Assembly (NCBI RefSeq): GCF_910594005.1
Contig: NC_057827.1
Coordinates: 2,728,001-2,792,000 of the forward strand
DNA length: 64,000 nucleotides
Reading direction: 5' to 3'
DNA from: Cervus elaphus
Lineage: Eukaryota > Chordata > Mammalia > Artiodactyla > Cervidae
Of this stretch, positions 1-12,437 are shown piece by piece. How positions within the stretch are numbered: the stretch's first letter is position 1; each line of letters begins with the position of its first letter. A program made the translations under genes and the position numbers. The notes beneath the pieces are model-generated. The model saw only the letters and a list, made by a program, of their open reading frames with translations, was not told the origin of the DNA and ran no database searches.

Positions 1-521
1 TCAGCGACGTCAGGACTCCTGCCTAGTTGCGAGGGACAACTCGGGATTCTTCTTGAGGCTTGGCAGGGCAATTGGGACGCCTCTCCAGCTGAGGCGGGAG
101 ACCAAGCGTCCCTTTCCACGTGCCACAGGAATCCTGGGACTCCTATCAAGTTTCACGAGGAGTCAGGCATCGTCTCCTTTGGAGGCACTGATCTCAGTGT
201 ACCTCTGGAGTTTTCAAAGGATGTGTGGCCTCCGGTCACGAAGCGGTGGGAAACTAGATCTTTCTCTGTGGTCTCCACAGGGGATTCAGACATCCTTTCG
301 TCTTGGGAGATGCAAGACGAGCCTGTATTCAAGTCACTGCAGGGATATCCGGCCTTATTTCGAGTCAGGGCATCGCGGTGTCCATTCCACTTGAGGCTGC
401 AAACTCAGGGTCCCTCTCACATACTTAGAGCTGAGAGAAGCCTCCTCTTGAGGTGCTTGTGGTAATGTGGTATTCCTCTGGAGTCGAAGTCAGGGACTAA
501 ACTCTCATCTCGAGTTGATTT
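1..521. repeat. Partial satellite unit at left edge (unit 0)
   Basis: This is the last two thirds of a unit cut by the window edge, starting at the TCAGCGACGTCAGG motif. It carries a rare set of changes: GTGTGGCCTCCGGTCACGAA instead of the usual GTGAGGCCTCCGGTCGCGAT, then GGTGGGAAACTAGA, and GAGCCTGTATTC instead of GAGCCTGCATTC. The same set recurs only in the units around 55880 and 63850. Its first part, with GATTCTTCTTGAGG and AAGCGTCCC, instead resembles the units at 58574 and 60961, so it is itself a mosaic. Confidence 0.9.
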
Positions 522-1317
522 TTGGTCCACGGAGCTCTTTCCTGTTGCTATAGTGTCCTAAGGATCCCTCTAGCCTTGAAACATTGTTCTTGGGGTTTCT
601 CTGAAGTGCCATCAAGAAAATCAAGGCTCTTTTCATGTGTGATGTGCAACACGGAATTGCTCTGCACGCAGTGCAGGGGAATCGGGCCTCATCTCATGTC
701 GAGGGGAAAGTCTCATGATTTTACTCGAGTTGCGGCGGGAACATGGGGTATATGCTCAAATTAAGACGGGGATGGCCCTTCCACACACGTGTTTGTTCAG
801 CGACGGCAGGATTCCTGCCTAGTTGCGAGGGACAACTCGGGATTCTCCTCGAGGCTTGGCAGGGCAATTGGGACGCCTCTCCAGCTGAGGCGGGAGACCA
901 AGGGTCCCTTTCCACGTGCCACAGGAATCCTGGGACTCCGATCAAGTTTCATGAGGAGTCAGGCATCGTCCCTTTTGGAGGCACTGATCTCCGCGTACCT
1001 CTGGAATTTTCAAAGGATTTGAGGCCTCCGGTCGCGATGAGGTGGGGAACTAGGTCTTTCTCTGTGGTCTCCACAGGGGATTCAAACATCCTTTCATCTT
1101 GGTAGATGCAAGACAAGCCGGCATTCAAGTCACTGCAGAGATGTCCGGCCTTATTTCGACTCAGGGCATCGCGGTGTCCATTCCACTTGAGGCCGCAAAC
1201 TCAGGGTCCCTCTCACATACCTAGAGCTGAGAGAAGCCTCCTCTTGAGGTGCTTGTGGTAAGGTGGTATTCCTCTGGAGTCGAAGCCAGGGACTAACCTC
1301 TCATCTCGAGTTGATTT
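522..1317. repeat. Divergent unit 1, twin of the unit at 56187
   Basis: This is one of the more diverged copies. It has GCTATAGTGTCCTAAGG where other units have GCTACAGTGACCTCAGG, ATCTCATGTCGAGG in place of the CGCGGCG block, and CTCAAATTAAGACGG where the second CTCGAG normally sits, so one XhoI site is lost. Nearly the same set of changes is found in the unit at 56187-56982, 70 units away. The CATCTTGGTAGATG change creates a stop in the long forward frame, again shared with the twin (CATTTTGGTAGATG). Confidence 0.85.
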
Positions 1318-4300
1318 GTGGTCCACGGAGCTCTTTCGTGTTGCTACAGTGACCTCAGTATCCCTCTAGCCGTGAAACAGTGTTCTTGGGGTTTCTCTGG
1401 AGTGCCATCAAGGAAATCAAGGCTCCTTTCATGTGTGATGTGCAACTTGGAATTGCTCTGCACACAGTGCAGGGGAATTGGGCCTCATCTCGCGGCGAGG
1501 GGGAAGTCCCATGGTTTTTCTCGAGTTGCGGCGGGAACCTGGGGTATATTCTCGAGTTACGACGGGGAAGGCCCTTCCAACCACGTGTTTGTTCAGCGAC
1601 GTCAGCACTCCTGCCTAGTTGCGAGGGACAACTCGGGATTCTCTTCGACGCTTGGCAGGGCAATTTGGAGGCCTCTCCAGCTGAGGCGGAGACCGAGTGT
1701 CCCTTTCTACGTGCCATAGGAATCCTGGGACTCCTATCAAGTTTCACGAGGAGTCAGGCATCGTCCCTTTTGGAGGCACTGATCTCAGCGTACCTCTGAA
1801 GTTTTCAAAGGATTTGAGGCCTCCGGTCGCGATGAGGTGTGGAACTAGGTCTTTCTCTGTGGTCTCCACAGGGGATTCAGAAATTCTTTCGTCTTGGGAG
1901 ATGCAAGACGAGCCTGCATTCAAGTCACTGCAGGGATATCCGGCGTTATTTCAAGTCAGGGCATCGCGGTGTCCATTCCACTTGAGGCCGCAAACCCAGG
2001 GTCCCTCTCACATACCTAGAGCTGAGAGAAGCCTCCTCTTGAGGTGCTTGTGGTAAGGTGGTTTTCCTCGGGAGTCGAAGCCAGGAACTAACCTCTCATC
2101 TCGAGTTGATTTTTGGTCCACGGACCTCTTTCGTGTTGCTACAGTGACCTCAGGATCCCTCTAGCCTTGAAACAGTGTTCTTGGGGTTTCTCTGGAGTGC
2201 CATCAAGGAAATCAAGGCTCCTTTCATGTGTGATGTGCAACACGGAATTGCTCTGCACGCAGTGCAGGGGAATCGGGCCTCATCTCGCGGCGAGGGGGAA
2301 GTCTCATGGTTTTTCTCGAGTTGCGGCGGGAACCTGGGGTATATTCTCGAGTTACGACGGGGATGGCCCTTCCACCCACGTGTTTGTTCAGCGACGTCAG
2401 GACTCCTGCCTAGTTGTGATGGACAACTCGGGAATCTCCTCGTGGCTTGGAAAGGGCAATTGGGATTCCTCTCCAGGTGAGGCGGGAGACCAAGGGTCCC
2501 TTTCCACGTGCCACAGGAATCCTGGGACTCCTATCAAGTTTCACGAGGAGTCAGGCATCGTCTCCTTTGGAGGCACTGATCTCCGCGTACCTCTGGAGTT
2601 TTCAAAGGATGTGAGGCCTCCGGTCGCGATGAGGTGGGGAACTAGGTATTTCTCTGTGGTCTCCACAGGGGATTCAGACATCCTTTCGTATTGGGAGATG
2701 CAAGACGAGCCTGCATTCAAGTCACTGCAGGGATATCCAGCCTTATTTCGATTCAGGGCATCGCGGTGTCCATTCCACTTGAGGCCGCAAACTCAGGGTC
2801 CCTCTCACATACCTAGAGCTGAGAGAAGCCTCCTCTTGAGGTGCTTGTGGTAAGGTGGTATTCCTCTGGAGTCGAAGCCTGGGACTAACCTCTCTTCTCG
2901 AGTTAATTTTTGGTCCACAGAGTTCTTTCGTGTTGCTACAGTGACCTCAGGATCCCTCTAGCCTTGAAACAGTGTTCTTGGGGTTTCTCTGAAGTGCCAT
3001 CAAGGAAATCAAGGCACCTTTCATGTGTGATGTGCAAGACGGAATTGCTCTGCACGCAGTACAGGGGAATCGGCCCTCATCTCGCGGCGAGGGGGAAGTC
3101 TTATGATTTTTCTCGAGTTGCGGCGGGAACCTGGGGTATATTCTCGAGTTACGACGGGGATGGCCCTTCCACCCACGTGTTTGTTCAGTGACGTCAGGAC
3201 TCCTGCCTAGTTGCGAGGGACAACTCGGGATTCTCCTCGAGGCTTGGCAGGGCAATTGGGACGCCTCTCCAGCTGAGGCGGGAGACCAAGTGTCCCTTTC
3301 CACGTGCCAGAAGAATCCTGGGACTCCTATCAAGTTTCACGAGGAGTCAGGCATCGTCTCCTTTGGAGGCACTGATCTCCGCGTACCTCTGGAGTTTTCA
3401 AAGGATGTGAGGCCTCCGGTCGCGATGAGGTGGGGAACTAGGTCTTTCTCTGTGGTCTCCACAGGGGATTCAAACATCCTTTCATCTTCGGAGATGCAAG
3501 ACGAGCATGCATTCAAGTCACTGCAGGGATATGCGGCCTTAATTCGAGTCAGGGCATCGCGGTGTCCATTCCACTTGAGGCCGCAAACTCAGGGTCCCTC
3601 TCACATACCTAGAGCTGAGAGAAGCCTCCTCTTGAGGTGCTTGTGTTAAGGTGGTATTCCTCTGGAGTCGAAGCCAGGAACTACCCTCTCATCTCGACTT
3701 GATTTTTGGTCCACGGAGCTCTTTCGTGTTGCTACAGTGACCTCAGGACCCTCTAGCCTTGAAACAGTCTTCTTGGGGTTTCTCTGGAGTGCCATCAAGG
3801 AAATCAAGGCTTCTTTCAGGTTTGATGTGCAACACGGAATTGCTCTGCATGCAGTGCAGGGGAATCGGGCCTCATCTCGCGGCGAGGGGGAAGTCTCATG
3901 GTTTTTCTCGAGTTGCGGCGAGAACCTGGGGTATATTCTCGAGGTACGACGGGGATGGCCCTTCCACCCACGTGTTTGTTCAGCGACGTCAGGACTCCTG
4001 CCTAGTTGCGAGGGACAACTCGGGATTCTCCTCGAAGCTTGGCAGGGCAATTGGGACGCCTCTCCAGCTGAGGCGGGAGACCAAGGGTCCCTTTCCACGT
4101 GCCACAGGATTCCTGGGACTCCTATCAAGTTTCACGAGGAGTCAGGCATCGTCTCCTTTGGAGGCACTGATCTCAGTGTACCTCTGGAGTTTTCAAAGTA
4201 TGTGAGGCCTCCGGTCGCGATGAGGTGGGGAACTAGGTCTTTCTCTGTGGTCTCCACAGGGTATTCAGACATCCTTTCGTCTTGGGAGATGCAAGACTAG

Positions 4301-4499
4301 CCTGCATTCAAGTCACTGCAGGGATATCCGGCCTTATTTCGAGTCAGGGCATCGCAGTGTCCATTCCACTTGAGGCCGCAAACTCAGGGTCCCTCTCACA
4401 TACCTAGAGCTGAGAGAAGCCTCCTCTTGAGGTGCTTGTGGTAAGGTGGTTTCCTCTGGAGTCGAAGCCAGGGACTACCCTCTCATCTCGAGTTGATTT
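1318..4499. repeat. Units 2-5, heterogeneous left block
   Basis: These are four ordinary units of different subtypes. Unit 3 (2113) has TTGTGATGGACAACTCGGG and GGGATTCCTCTCCAGGTG, shared with the unit at 62553. Unit 4 (2910) has GTGCAAGACGG, CAGTACAGGGG and TCTTATGATTTTT, shared with unit 9 (6886), five units downstream. Unit 4 also carries the perfect TGACGTCA palindrome at 3189-3196. Nothing other than satellite sequence is present. Confidence 0.85.
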
Positions 4500-6091
4500 T
4501 TGGTCCACGGAGCTCTTTCGTGTTGCTCCAGTGACCTCAGGATCCCTCTAGCCTTGAAACAGTGTTCTTGGGGTTTCTCTGGAGTGCCATCAAGGAAATC
4601 AAGGCTCCTTTCATGTGTGATGTGCAACACGGAATTGCTCTGCACTCAGTGCAGGGGAATCGGGCCTCATCTCGCAGCGAGGGGGAAGTCTCATGGTTTT
4701 TCTCGAGTTGCGGCGGCAATCTGGGGTATATTCTCGAGTTACGACGGGGATGGCCCTTCCACACACGTGTTTGTTCAGCGACGTCAGGACTCCTGCCTAG
4801 TTGCGAGGGACAACTCGGGATTATCCTCGAGGCTTGGCAGGGCAATTGGGACGCCTCTCCAGGTGAGGCGGGAGACCAAGGGTCCCTTTCCACGTGCCAC
4901 AGGAATCCTGGGACTCCTATCAAGTTTCACGAGGAGTCAGGCATCGTCTCCCTTGGAGGCACTGATCTCTGCATACGTCTGGAATGTTCAAAGGATGTAA
5001 GGCCTGCGGTCGCGATGAGGTGGGGAACTAGGTCTTTCTCTGTGGTCTCCACAGGGGATTCAGACATCCTTTCGTCTTGGGAGATGCAAGACGAGCCTGC
5101 ATTCAAGTCACTGCAGGGATATCCGGCCTTATTTCGCGTCAGGGCATCGCAGTGTCCATTCCACTTGAGGCCGTAAACTCAGGGTCCCTCTCACATACCT
5201 AGAGCTGAGAGAAGCCTCCTCTTGAGGTGCTTGTGGTAAGCTGGTATTCCTCTGGAGTCGAAGCCAGGGACTAACCTCTCATCTCGAGTTGATTCTTGCT
5301 CCACGGATCTCTTTCGTGTTGCTACAGTGACCTCAGGATCCGTCAAGCCTTGAAATAGTGTTCTTGGGGTTTCTCTGGAGTGCCATTAAGGAAATCAAGA
5401 CTCCTTTCATGTGTGATGTGCAACACGGAATTGCTCTGCACGCAGTGCAGGGGAATCGGGCCTCATCTCGCGGCGAGGGGGAAGTCTCATGGTTTTTTTC
5501 GAGTTGCGGCGGGAACCTAGGATATATTCTAGAGTTACGACGGGGATGGCCCTTCCACACATGTGTTTGTTCAGCGACGGCAGGACTCCTGCCTAGTTGC
5601 GAGGGAAAACTCGGGATTCTCCTCCAGGCTTGGCAGGGCAATTGGGACGCCTCTCCAGGTGAGGCGGGAGACCAAGGGTCCCTTTCCACGTGCCACAGGA
5701 ATCCTGGGACTCCTATTAAGTTTCACGAGGAGTCAGGCATCGTCTCTGTTGGAGGCACTGATCTCTGCATACGTCTGGAATGTTCAAAGGATGTAAGGCC
5801 TGCGGTCGCGATGAGGTTGGGAACTAGGTCGTTCTCTGTGGTCTCCATGGGGGATTCAGACATCCTTTTGTCTTGGGAGATGCAAGACGAGCCTGCATTC
5901 AAGTCACTGCAGGGATATCCGGCCTTATTTCGAGTCAGGGCATCGTGGTGTCCATTCCACTTGAGGCCGCGAACTCAGGGTCCCTCTCACATAGCTAGAG
6001 CTGAGAGAAGACTCCTCTTGAGTTGCTTGTGGTAAGGTGGTATTCCTCTTTAGTCGAAACCAGGGACTAACCTTTCATCTCGAGTTGATTT
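4500..6091. repeat. Units 6-7, subtype with CATACGTCTGGAATG, twins of the 61757 region
   Basis: Both units share CTCTGCATACGTCTGGAATG and GATGTAAGGCCTGCGG, found elsewhere only in unit 78 (61757; there CATACGTTTGG). They also have CTCCAGGTGAGG instead of CTCCAGCTGAGG, a change shared with units 3, 78 and 79. Unit 7 has CTCCATGGGGG and CATCCTTTTGTC, otherwise seen only in unit 79. The two units thus represent a subtype that reappears 72 units (about 57.3 kb) away. Confidence 0.85.
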
Positions 6092-7681
6092 TTGGCCCAC
6101 GGGGCTCTTTCGTGTTGCTACAGTGACCTCGGGATCCCTCTAGACTTGAAACAGTGTTCTTCGGGTTTCTCTGGAGTGCCATCAAGGAAATCAAGGCTCC
6201 TTTCATGTGTCATGTTCAACACTTAATTGCTCTGCACGCAGTGCAGGGGAATCGGGCCTCATCTCGCGGCGAGGGGGAAGTCTCATTGTTTTTCTCGAGT
6301 TGCGGCGGGAACCTGGGTACATTCTCGAGTTACGACGGAGATGGCCCTTCCACACACGTGTTTTTTCAGCGACGTCAGGACTCCTGCCTAGTTGTGAGGG
6401 ACAACTCGGGATTCTCCTCGAGGCTTGGCAGGGCAATTGGGACGCCTCTCCAGCTGAGAGGGAGACCAAGGGTCCCTTTCCACGTGCCACAGGAATCCTG
6501 GGACTCCTATCAAGTTTCACGAGGAGTCAGGCATCGTCTCCGTTGGAGGCACTGATCTCCGCGTACCTCTGGAGTTTTCAAAGGATGTGAGGCCTCCGGT
6601 CGCGATGAGGTGGGGAACTAGGTCTTTCTCTGTGGTCTCCACAGGGGATTCAGACATCCTTTCGTCTTGGGAGATGCACGACGAGCCTGCATTCAAGTCA
6701 CTGCAGGGATATCCAGCCTTATTTCGAGTCAGGGCATCGCGGTGTCCATTTCACTTGAGGCCGCAAACTCAGGGTCCCTCTCACATACCTAGAGCTGAGA
6801 GAAGCCTCCTCTTGAGGTGCTTGTGGTAAGGTGGTATTCCTCTGGAGTCGAATCCAGGGACTAACCTCTCTTCTCGAGTTAATTTTTGGTCCACGGAGCT
6901 CTTTCGTGTAGCTACAGTGACCTCAGGATCCCTCTAGCCATGAAACAGTGTTCTTGGGGTTTCTCTGAAGTGCCATCAAGGAAATCAAGGCTCCTTTCAT
7001 GTGTGATGTGCAAGACGGAATTGCTCTGCATGCAGTACAGGGGAATCGGCCCTCATCTCGCGGCGAGGGGGAAGTCTTATGATTTTTTTCGAGTTGCGGC
7101 GGGAACCTGGGGTATATTCTCGAGTTACGACGAGGATGGCCCTTCCACCCACGTGTTTGTTCAGCGACGTCAGGACTCCTGCCTAGTTGCGAGGGACAAC
7201 TCGGGATTCTCCTCGAGGCTTGGCAGGGCAATTGGGACGCCTCTCCAGCTGAGGCGGGAGACCAAGGGTCCCTTTCCACGTGCCATAGGAATCCTGGGAC
7301 TCCTATCAAGTTTTACGAGGAGTCAGGCATCGTCTCCTTTGGAGCCACTGATCTCCGCGTACCTCTGGAGTTTTCAAAGGATGTGAGGCCTCCGGTCGCG
7401 ATGAGGTGGGGAACTAGGTCTTTCTCTGTGGTCTCCACAGGGGATTCAGACATCCTTTCGTCTTGGGAGGTGCAAGACGAACCTGCATTCTAGTCACTGT
7501 AGGGATATCAGGCCTTACTTCGAGTCAGGACATTGCGGTGTCCATTCCACTTGAGGCGGCAAACTCAGGGTCCCTCTTACTTACCTAGAGCTGAGAATAG
7601 CCTACTCTTGAGGTGCTTGTGGTAAGGTGGAATTCCTCTGGAGTCGAAGCCAGGGACTAACCTCTCATCTCGAGTTGATTA
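6092..7681. repeat. Units 8-9, heterogeneous units
   Basis: Unit 8 begins GGCCCACGGGGCTC, a change shared with the last unit of the window (63349). It has several private changes in the CpG core, such as CTGGGTACATTC. Unit 9 repeats the signature of unit 4 (GTGCAAGACGG, CAGTACAGGGG, TCTTATGATTTTT). Its 3' part is unusually degenerate around 7470-7610, with TTCTAGTCACTGTAGGG (PstI site lost) and CAGGACATTGCGG. Confidence 0.8.
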
Positions 7682-10049
7682 TTAGTCCACGGAGATCTTT
7701 CGTGTTGCTACAGTGAACTCAGGATCCCTCTAGCCCTGAAACAGGGTTCTTGGGATTTCTCTGGTGTGCCATCAAGGAAATCAAGGCTCCTTTCATGTGT
7801 GATGTGCAACACGGAATTGCTCTGCACGCAGTGCAGGGGAATCGGGCCTCATCTCGCGGCGAGGGGGAAGTCTCATGGTTTTTCTCGAGTTGCGGCGGGA
7901 ACCTGGGGTATATTCTCGAGTTACGACGGGGATGGCCCTTCCACCCACGTGTTTGTTCAGTGACGTCAGGACTCCTGCCTAGTTGCGAGGGACAACTCGG
8001 GATTCTCCTCGAGGCTTGGCAGGGCAATTGGGACGCCTCTCTAGCTGAGGCGGGAGACCAAGGGTCCCTTTCCACGTGCCACAGGAATCCTGGGACTCCT
8101 ATCAAGTTTCACGAGGAGTCAGGCATCGTCTCCTTTGGAGGCACTGATCTCCGCGTACCTCTGGAGTTTTCAAAGGATGTGAGGCCTCCGGTCGCGATGA
8201 GGTGGGGAACTAGGTCTTTTTCTGTGGTCTCCACAGGGGATTCGGACATCCTTTCGTCTTGGGAGATGCAACACGAGCCTGCATTCAAGTCACTGCAGGG
8301 ATATCCGGCATTATTTCGACTCAGGGCATCGCGGTGTCCATTCCACTTGAGGCCGTAAACTCAGCACATAGCTTTAGCTGAGAGAAGCCTCCTTTTGAGG
8401 TGCTTGTGGTAAGTTGGTATTCCTCTGGAGAGGAAGCCAGGGACTAACCTCGCATCTCGAGTTGATTGTTGGTCCACGGAGCTCTTTCCTGTTGCTACTG
8501 TGACCTCAGGATCCCACTAGCCTTGAAACAGTGTTCTTGGGGTTTCTCTGTAGTGCCGTCAAGGAAATCAAGGCTCCTTTCATGTGTGATGTGCAACACG
8601 GAATTGCTCCGCACGCAGTGCAGGGGAATCGGGCCTCATCTCGCGGCGAGGGGGAAGTCTCATGGTTTCTCTCGAGTTGTAGCGGGAAACTGGGGTATAT
8701 TTTCGAGTTACGACTGGGATGGCCCTTCCACCAACGTGTTTCTTCAGCCATGTCAGGACTTCTGCCTAGTTGCGAGGGACAACTCGGGATTCTCCTCGAG
8801 CCTTGGCAGGCAATTGGGATGCCTCTCCAGCTGAGGTGGGAGACCAAGGGTCCCTTTCCACGTGCCACAGGAATCCTGGGACTCCTATCAAGTTTCACGA
8901 GGAGTCAGGCATCGTCTCCTTTGGAGGCACTGATCTCCGCGTACCTCTGGAGTTTTCAAAGGATGTGAGGCCTCCGGTCGTGATGAGGTGGGGAACTAGG
9001 TCTTTCTCTGTGGTCTCCACAGGGGATTCAGACATTCTTTCGTCTTGGAAGATGCAAGACGAGCCTGCATTCAAGTCACTGCAGGGATATTAGGCCTTAT
9101 TTCGAGTCAGGGCATCACGGTGTCCATTCAACTTGAGGCCGCAAACTCAGGGTCCCTCTCCCATACCTAGAGCTGAGAGAAGCCTCCTCTTTGGTGCTTG
9201 TGTTATGGTGGTATTCCTCTGGAGTCGAAGCCAGGGACTATCCTCTCATCTCGAGTTGATTTTTGGGCCACAGTGCTCTTTCGTGTGGCTACAGTGACCT
9301 CCGGATCCCTCTAGCCTTGAAACAGTGTTCTTGGGGTCTGTCTGGAGTGCCATCAAGGAAATCAAGGCTCCTTTAATGTGTGATGTGCAACACTGAATTG
9401 CTGTGCACGCAGTGCATGGGAATCGGGCCTCATCTCGCGGCGAGGGGGAAGTCTCATGGTTTTTCTCGAGTTGCGGCGGGAACCTGGGGTATATTCTCGA
9501 GTTACGACGGGGATGGCCCTTCCACCCACGTGTTTGTTCAGTGACGTCAGGACTCCTGCCTAGTTGCGAGGGACAACTCGGGATTCTCCTCGAGGCTTGG
9601 TAGGGCAATTGGGACGCCTCTCCAGCTGAGGCGGGAGACCAAGGGTCCCTTTCCACGTGCCACAGGAATCCTGGGACTCCTATCAAGTTTCACGAGGAGT
9701 CAGGCATCGTCTCCTTTGGAGGCACTGATCTCCGCGTACCTCTGGAGTTTTTAAAGGATGTGAGGCCTCCGGTCGCGATGAGGTGGGGAACTAGGTCTTT
9801 TTCTGTGGTCTCCACAGGGGATTCGGACATCCTTTCGTCTTGGGAGATGCAACACGAGCCTGCATTCAAGTCACTGCAGGGATATCCGGCATTATTTCGA
9901 CTCAGGGCATCGCGGTGTCCATTCCACTTGAGGCCGTAAACTCAGCACATAGCTAGAGCTGAGAGAAGCCTCCTCTTGAGGTGCTTGTGGTAAGGTGGTA
10001 TTCCTCTGGAGAGGAAGCCAGGGACTAACCTCTCATCTCGAGTTGATTG
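7682..10049. repeat. Units 10-12, with 9-bp deletion variant in units 10 and 12
   Basis: Units 10 (7682-8468) and 12 (9263-10049) are each 787 bp, the shortest in the window. Both lack 9 bp at the same place: AACTCAGCACATAGCT replaces AACTCAGGGTCCCTCTCACA, near 8358-8373 and 9940-9955. They also share GATGCAACACGAGCC and GGCATTATTTCGACTC. Unit 11 between them has the full length at this site but lost one base elsewhere. Two units with the same rare indel, separated by one unlike unit, suggest a dimeric duplication of about 1.58 kb followed by divergence or conversion of the intervening unit. Confidence 0.85.
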
Positions 10050-10845
10050 TTGGTCCACGGAGCTCTTTCCTGTTGCTACTGTGACCTCAGGATCCCGCTA
10101 GCCTTGAAACAGTGTTCTTGGGGTTTCTCTGGAGTGCCATCAAGGAAATCAAGGCTCCTTTCAGGTGTGATGTGCAACACGGAATTGCTTTAAATGCAGT
10201 GCAGGGGAATCGGGCCTCATCTTGCGGCGAGGGGGAAGTCTCATGGTTTTTCTCGAGTTGTGGCGGGAACCTGGGGTATATTCTCGAGTTACGACGGGGA
10301 TGGCCCTTCCACCCACGTGTTTGTTCAGCGACGTCAGGACTCCTGCCTAGGTGCGAGGGACAACTCGGGATTCTCCTCGAGGCTTGGCAGGGCAATTGGG
10401 ACGCCTCTCCAGCTGAGGCGGGAGACCAAGGGTCCCTTTCCACGTGCCACAGGAATACTGGGACTCCTATCAAGTTTCACGAGGAGTCAGGCATCGTCTC
10501 CTTTCGAGGCACTGATCTCCACGTTCCTCTGGAGTTTTCAAAGGATGTGAGGCCTCCGGTCGCGATGAGGTGGGGAACTAGGTCTTTCTCTGTGGTCTCC
10601 ACAGGGGATTCAGACATCCTTTCGTCTTGTGAGATGCAAGACGAGCCTGCATTCAAGTCACTGCAGGGATATCCGGCCTTATTTCGAGTCAGGGCATCGC
10701 GGTGTCCATTCTACTTGAGGCCGCAAACTCAGAGTCCCTCTCACATAGCTAGAGCTGAGAGAAGCCTCCTCTTGAGGTACTTGTGGTAAGGTGGTATTCC
10801 TCTGAAGTCGAAGCCAGGGACTAACCTCTCATCTCGAGTTGATTT
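10050..10845. repeat. Unit 13, subtype with GCTTTAAATGCAGTG
   Basis: This unit has GCTTTAAATGCAGTG where most units have GCTCTGCACGCAGTG, and TTTCGAGGCACTGATC where most have TTTGGAGGCAC. Related versions (GCTTTGAATGCAG, TTTCGATGCAC or TTTCGAGGCAC) occur in unit 23 (18009) and unit 41 (32328). It therefore marks a small subfamily scattered over 22 kb. Confidence 0.8.
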
Positions 10846-12437
10846 TTGGTCCACGAAGCTCTTTCGTGTTGCTACAGTGACCTCAGGATCCCTCTAGCCT
10901 TGAAACAGTGTTCTTGGGGTTTCTCTGGAGTGCCATCAAGGAAATCAAGGCTCCTTTCATGTGTGATGTGCAACACGGAATTGCTCTCCACGCTGTGCAG
11001 GGGAATCGGGCCTCATCTCGCAGCGAGGGGGAAGTCTCATGGTTTTTCTCGAGTTGCGGCGGGAACCTGGGGTATATTCTCGAGTTACGACGGGGATGGC
11101 CCTTCCACCCACGTGTTTGTTCAGCGACGTCAGGACTCCTGCCTAGTCGCGAGGAACAACTCGGGATTCTCCTCGAGGCTTGGCAGGGCAATTGGGACGC
11201 CTCTCCAGCTGAGGCGGTAGACCAAGGGTCCCTTTCCACGTGCCACAGGAATCCTGTGACTCCTATCAAGTTTCTCGAGGAGTCAGGCATCGTCTCCTTT
11301 GGAGGCTCTGATCTCAGCGTACCTCTGGAGTTTTCAAAGGATGTGAGGCCTCCTGTCGCGATGAGGTGGGGAACTAGGTCTTTCTCTGTGGTCTCCACAG
11401 GGGAATCAGACATCCTTTCGTCTTGGGAGATGCAAGACGAGCCTGCATTCAAGTCACTGCAGGGATATCCGGCCTTATTTCGAGTCAGGGCATCGCGGAT
11501 TCCATTCCACTTGAGGCCACAAACTCAGGGTCCCTCTCACATAGCTAGAGCTGAGAGAAGCCTCCTCTTGAGGTGCTTGTGGTAAGGTGGTATTCCTCTG
11601 GAGTCGAAGCCAGGGAATAACCTCTCATCTCGAGTTGATTTTTGGTCCACGGAGCTCTTTCTTGTTGCTACAGTGACATCAGGATCCCTCTATCCTTGAA
11701 ACAGTGTTTTTGGAGTTTCTCTGGAGTGCCATCAAGGAAATCAAGGCTCCTTTCATGTGTGATGTGCAACACGGAATTGCTGTGAACGCAGTGCAGGGGA
11801 ATCGGGCCTCATCTAGCGGCGAGGGGAAAGTCTCATGGTTTTTCTCGAGTTGCGGCGGGAACCTGGGGTATATTCTCGAGTTACGACGGGGATGGCCCTT
11901 CCACACACGTGTTTGTTCAGCAACGTCAGGACTCCTGCCTAGTTGCGAGGGACAACTAGGGATTCTCCTTGAGGATTGGCAGGGCAATTGGGACGCCTCT
12001 CCAGCTGAGGCGGGAGACCAAGGGTTCCTTTCCACGTGCCACAGGAATCCTGGGACTCCAATCAAGTTTCACGAGGAGTCAGGCATCGTCTCCTTTGGAG
12101 GCACTGATCTCCACGTACCTCTGGAGTTTTCAAAGGATGTGAGGCCTCTGGTCGCCATGAAGTGGGGAACTAGGTCTTTCTCTGTGGTCTCCACAGGGGA
12201 TTCAGACATCCTTTCGTCTTGGGAGATGCAAGACGAGCCTGCATTCAAGTCACTGCAGGGATATCCGGCGTTATTTCCCGTCAGGGCATCGCAGTGTCCA
12301 TTGCACTTGAGGCCGCAACCTCAGGGTCCCTTTCACATAGCTAGAGCTGAGAGAAGCCTCCTCTTGAGGTGCTTGTGGTTAGGTGGTATTCCTCTGGAGT
12401 CGAAGCCAGGGACTAACCTCTCATCTCAAGTTGATTT

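Noticed and set aside
8360..8372. The shortened AACTCAGCACATAG stretch as an insertion or attachment site
   Set aside because: It is a 9-bp deletion relative to the other units, with no added sequence.
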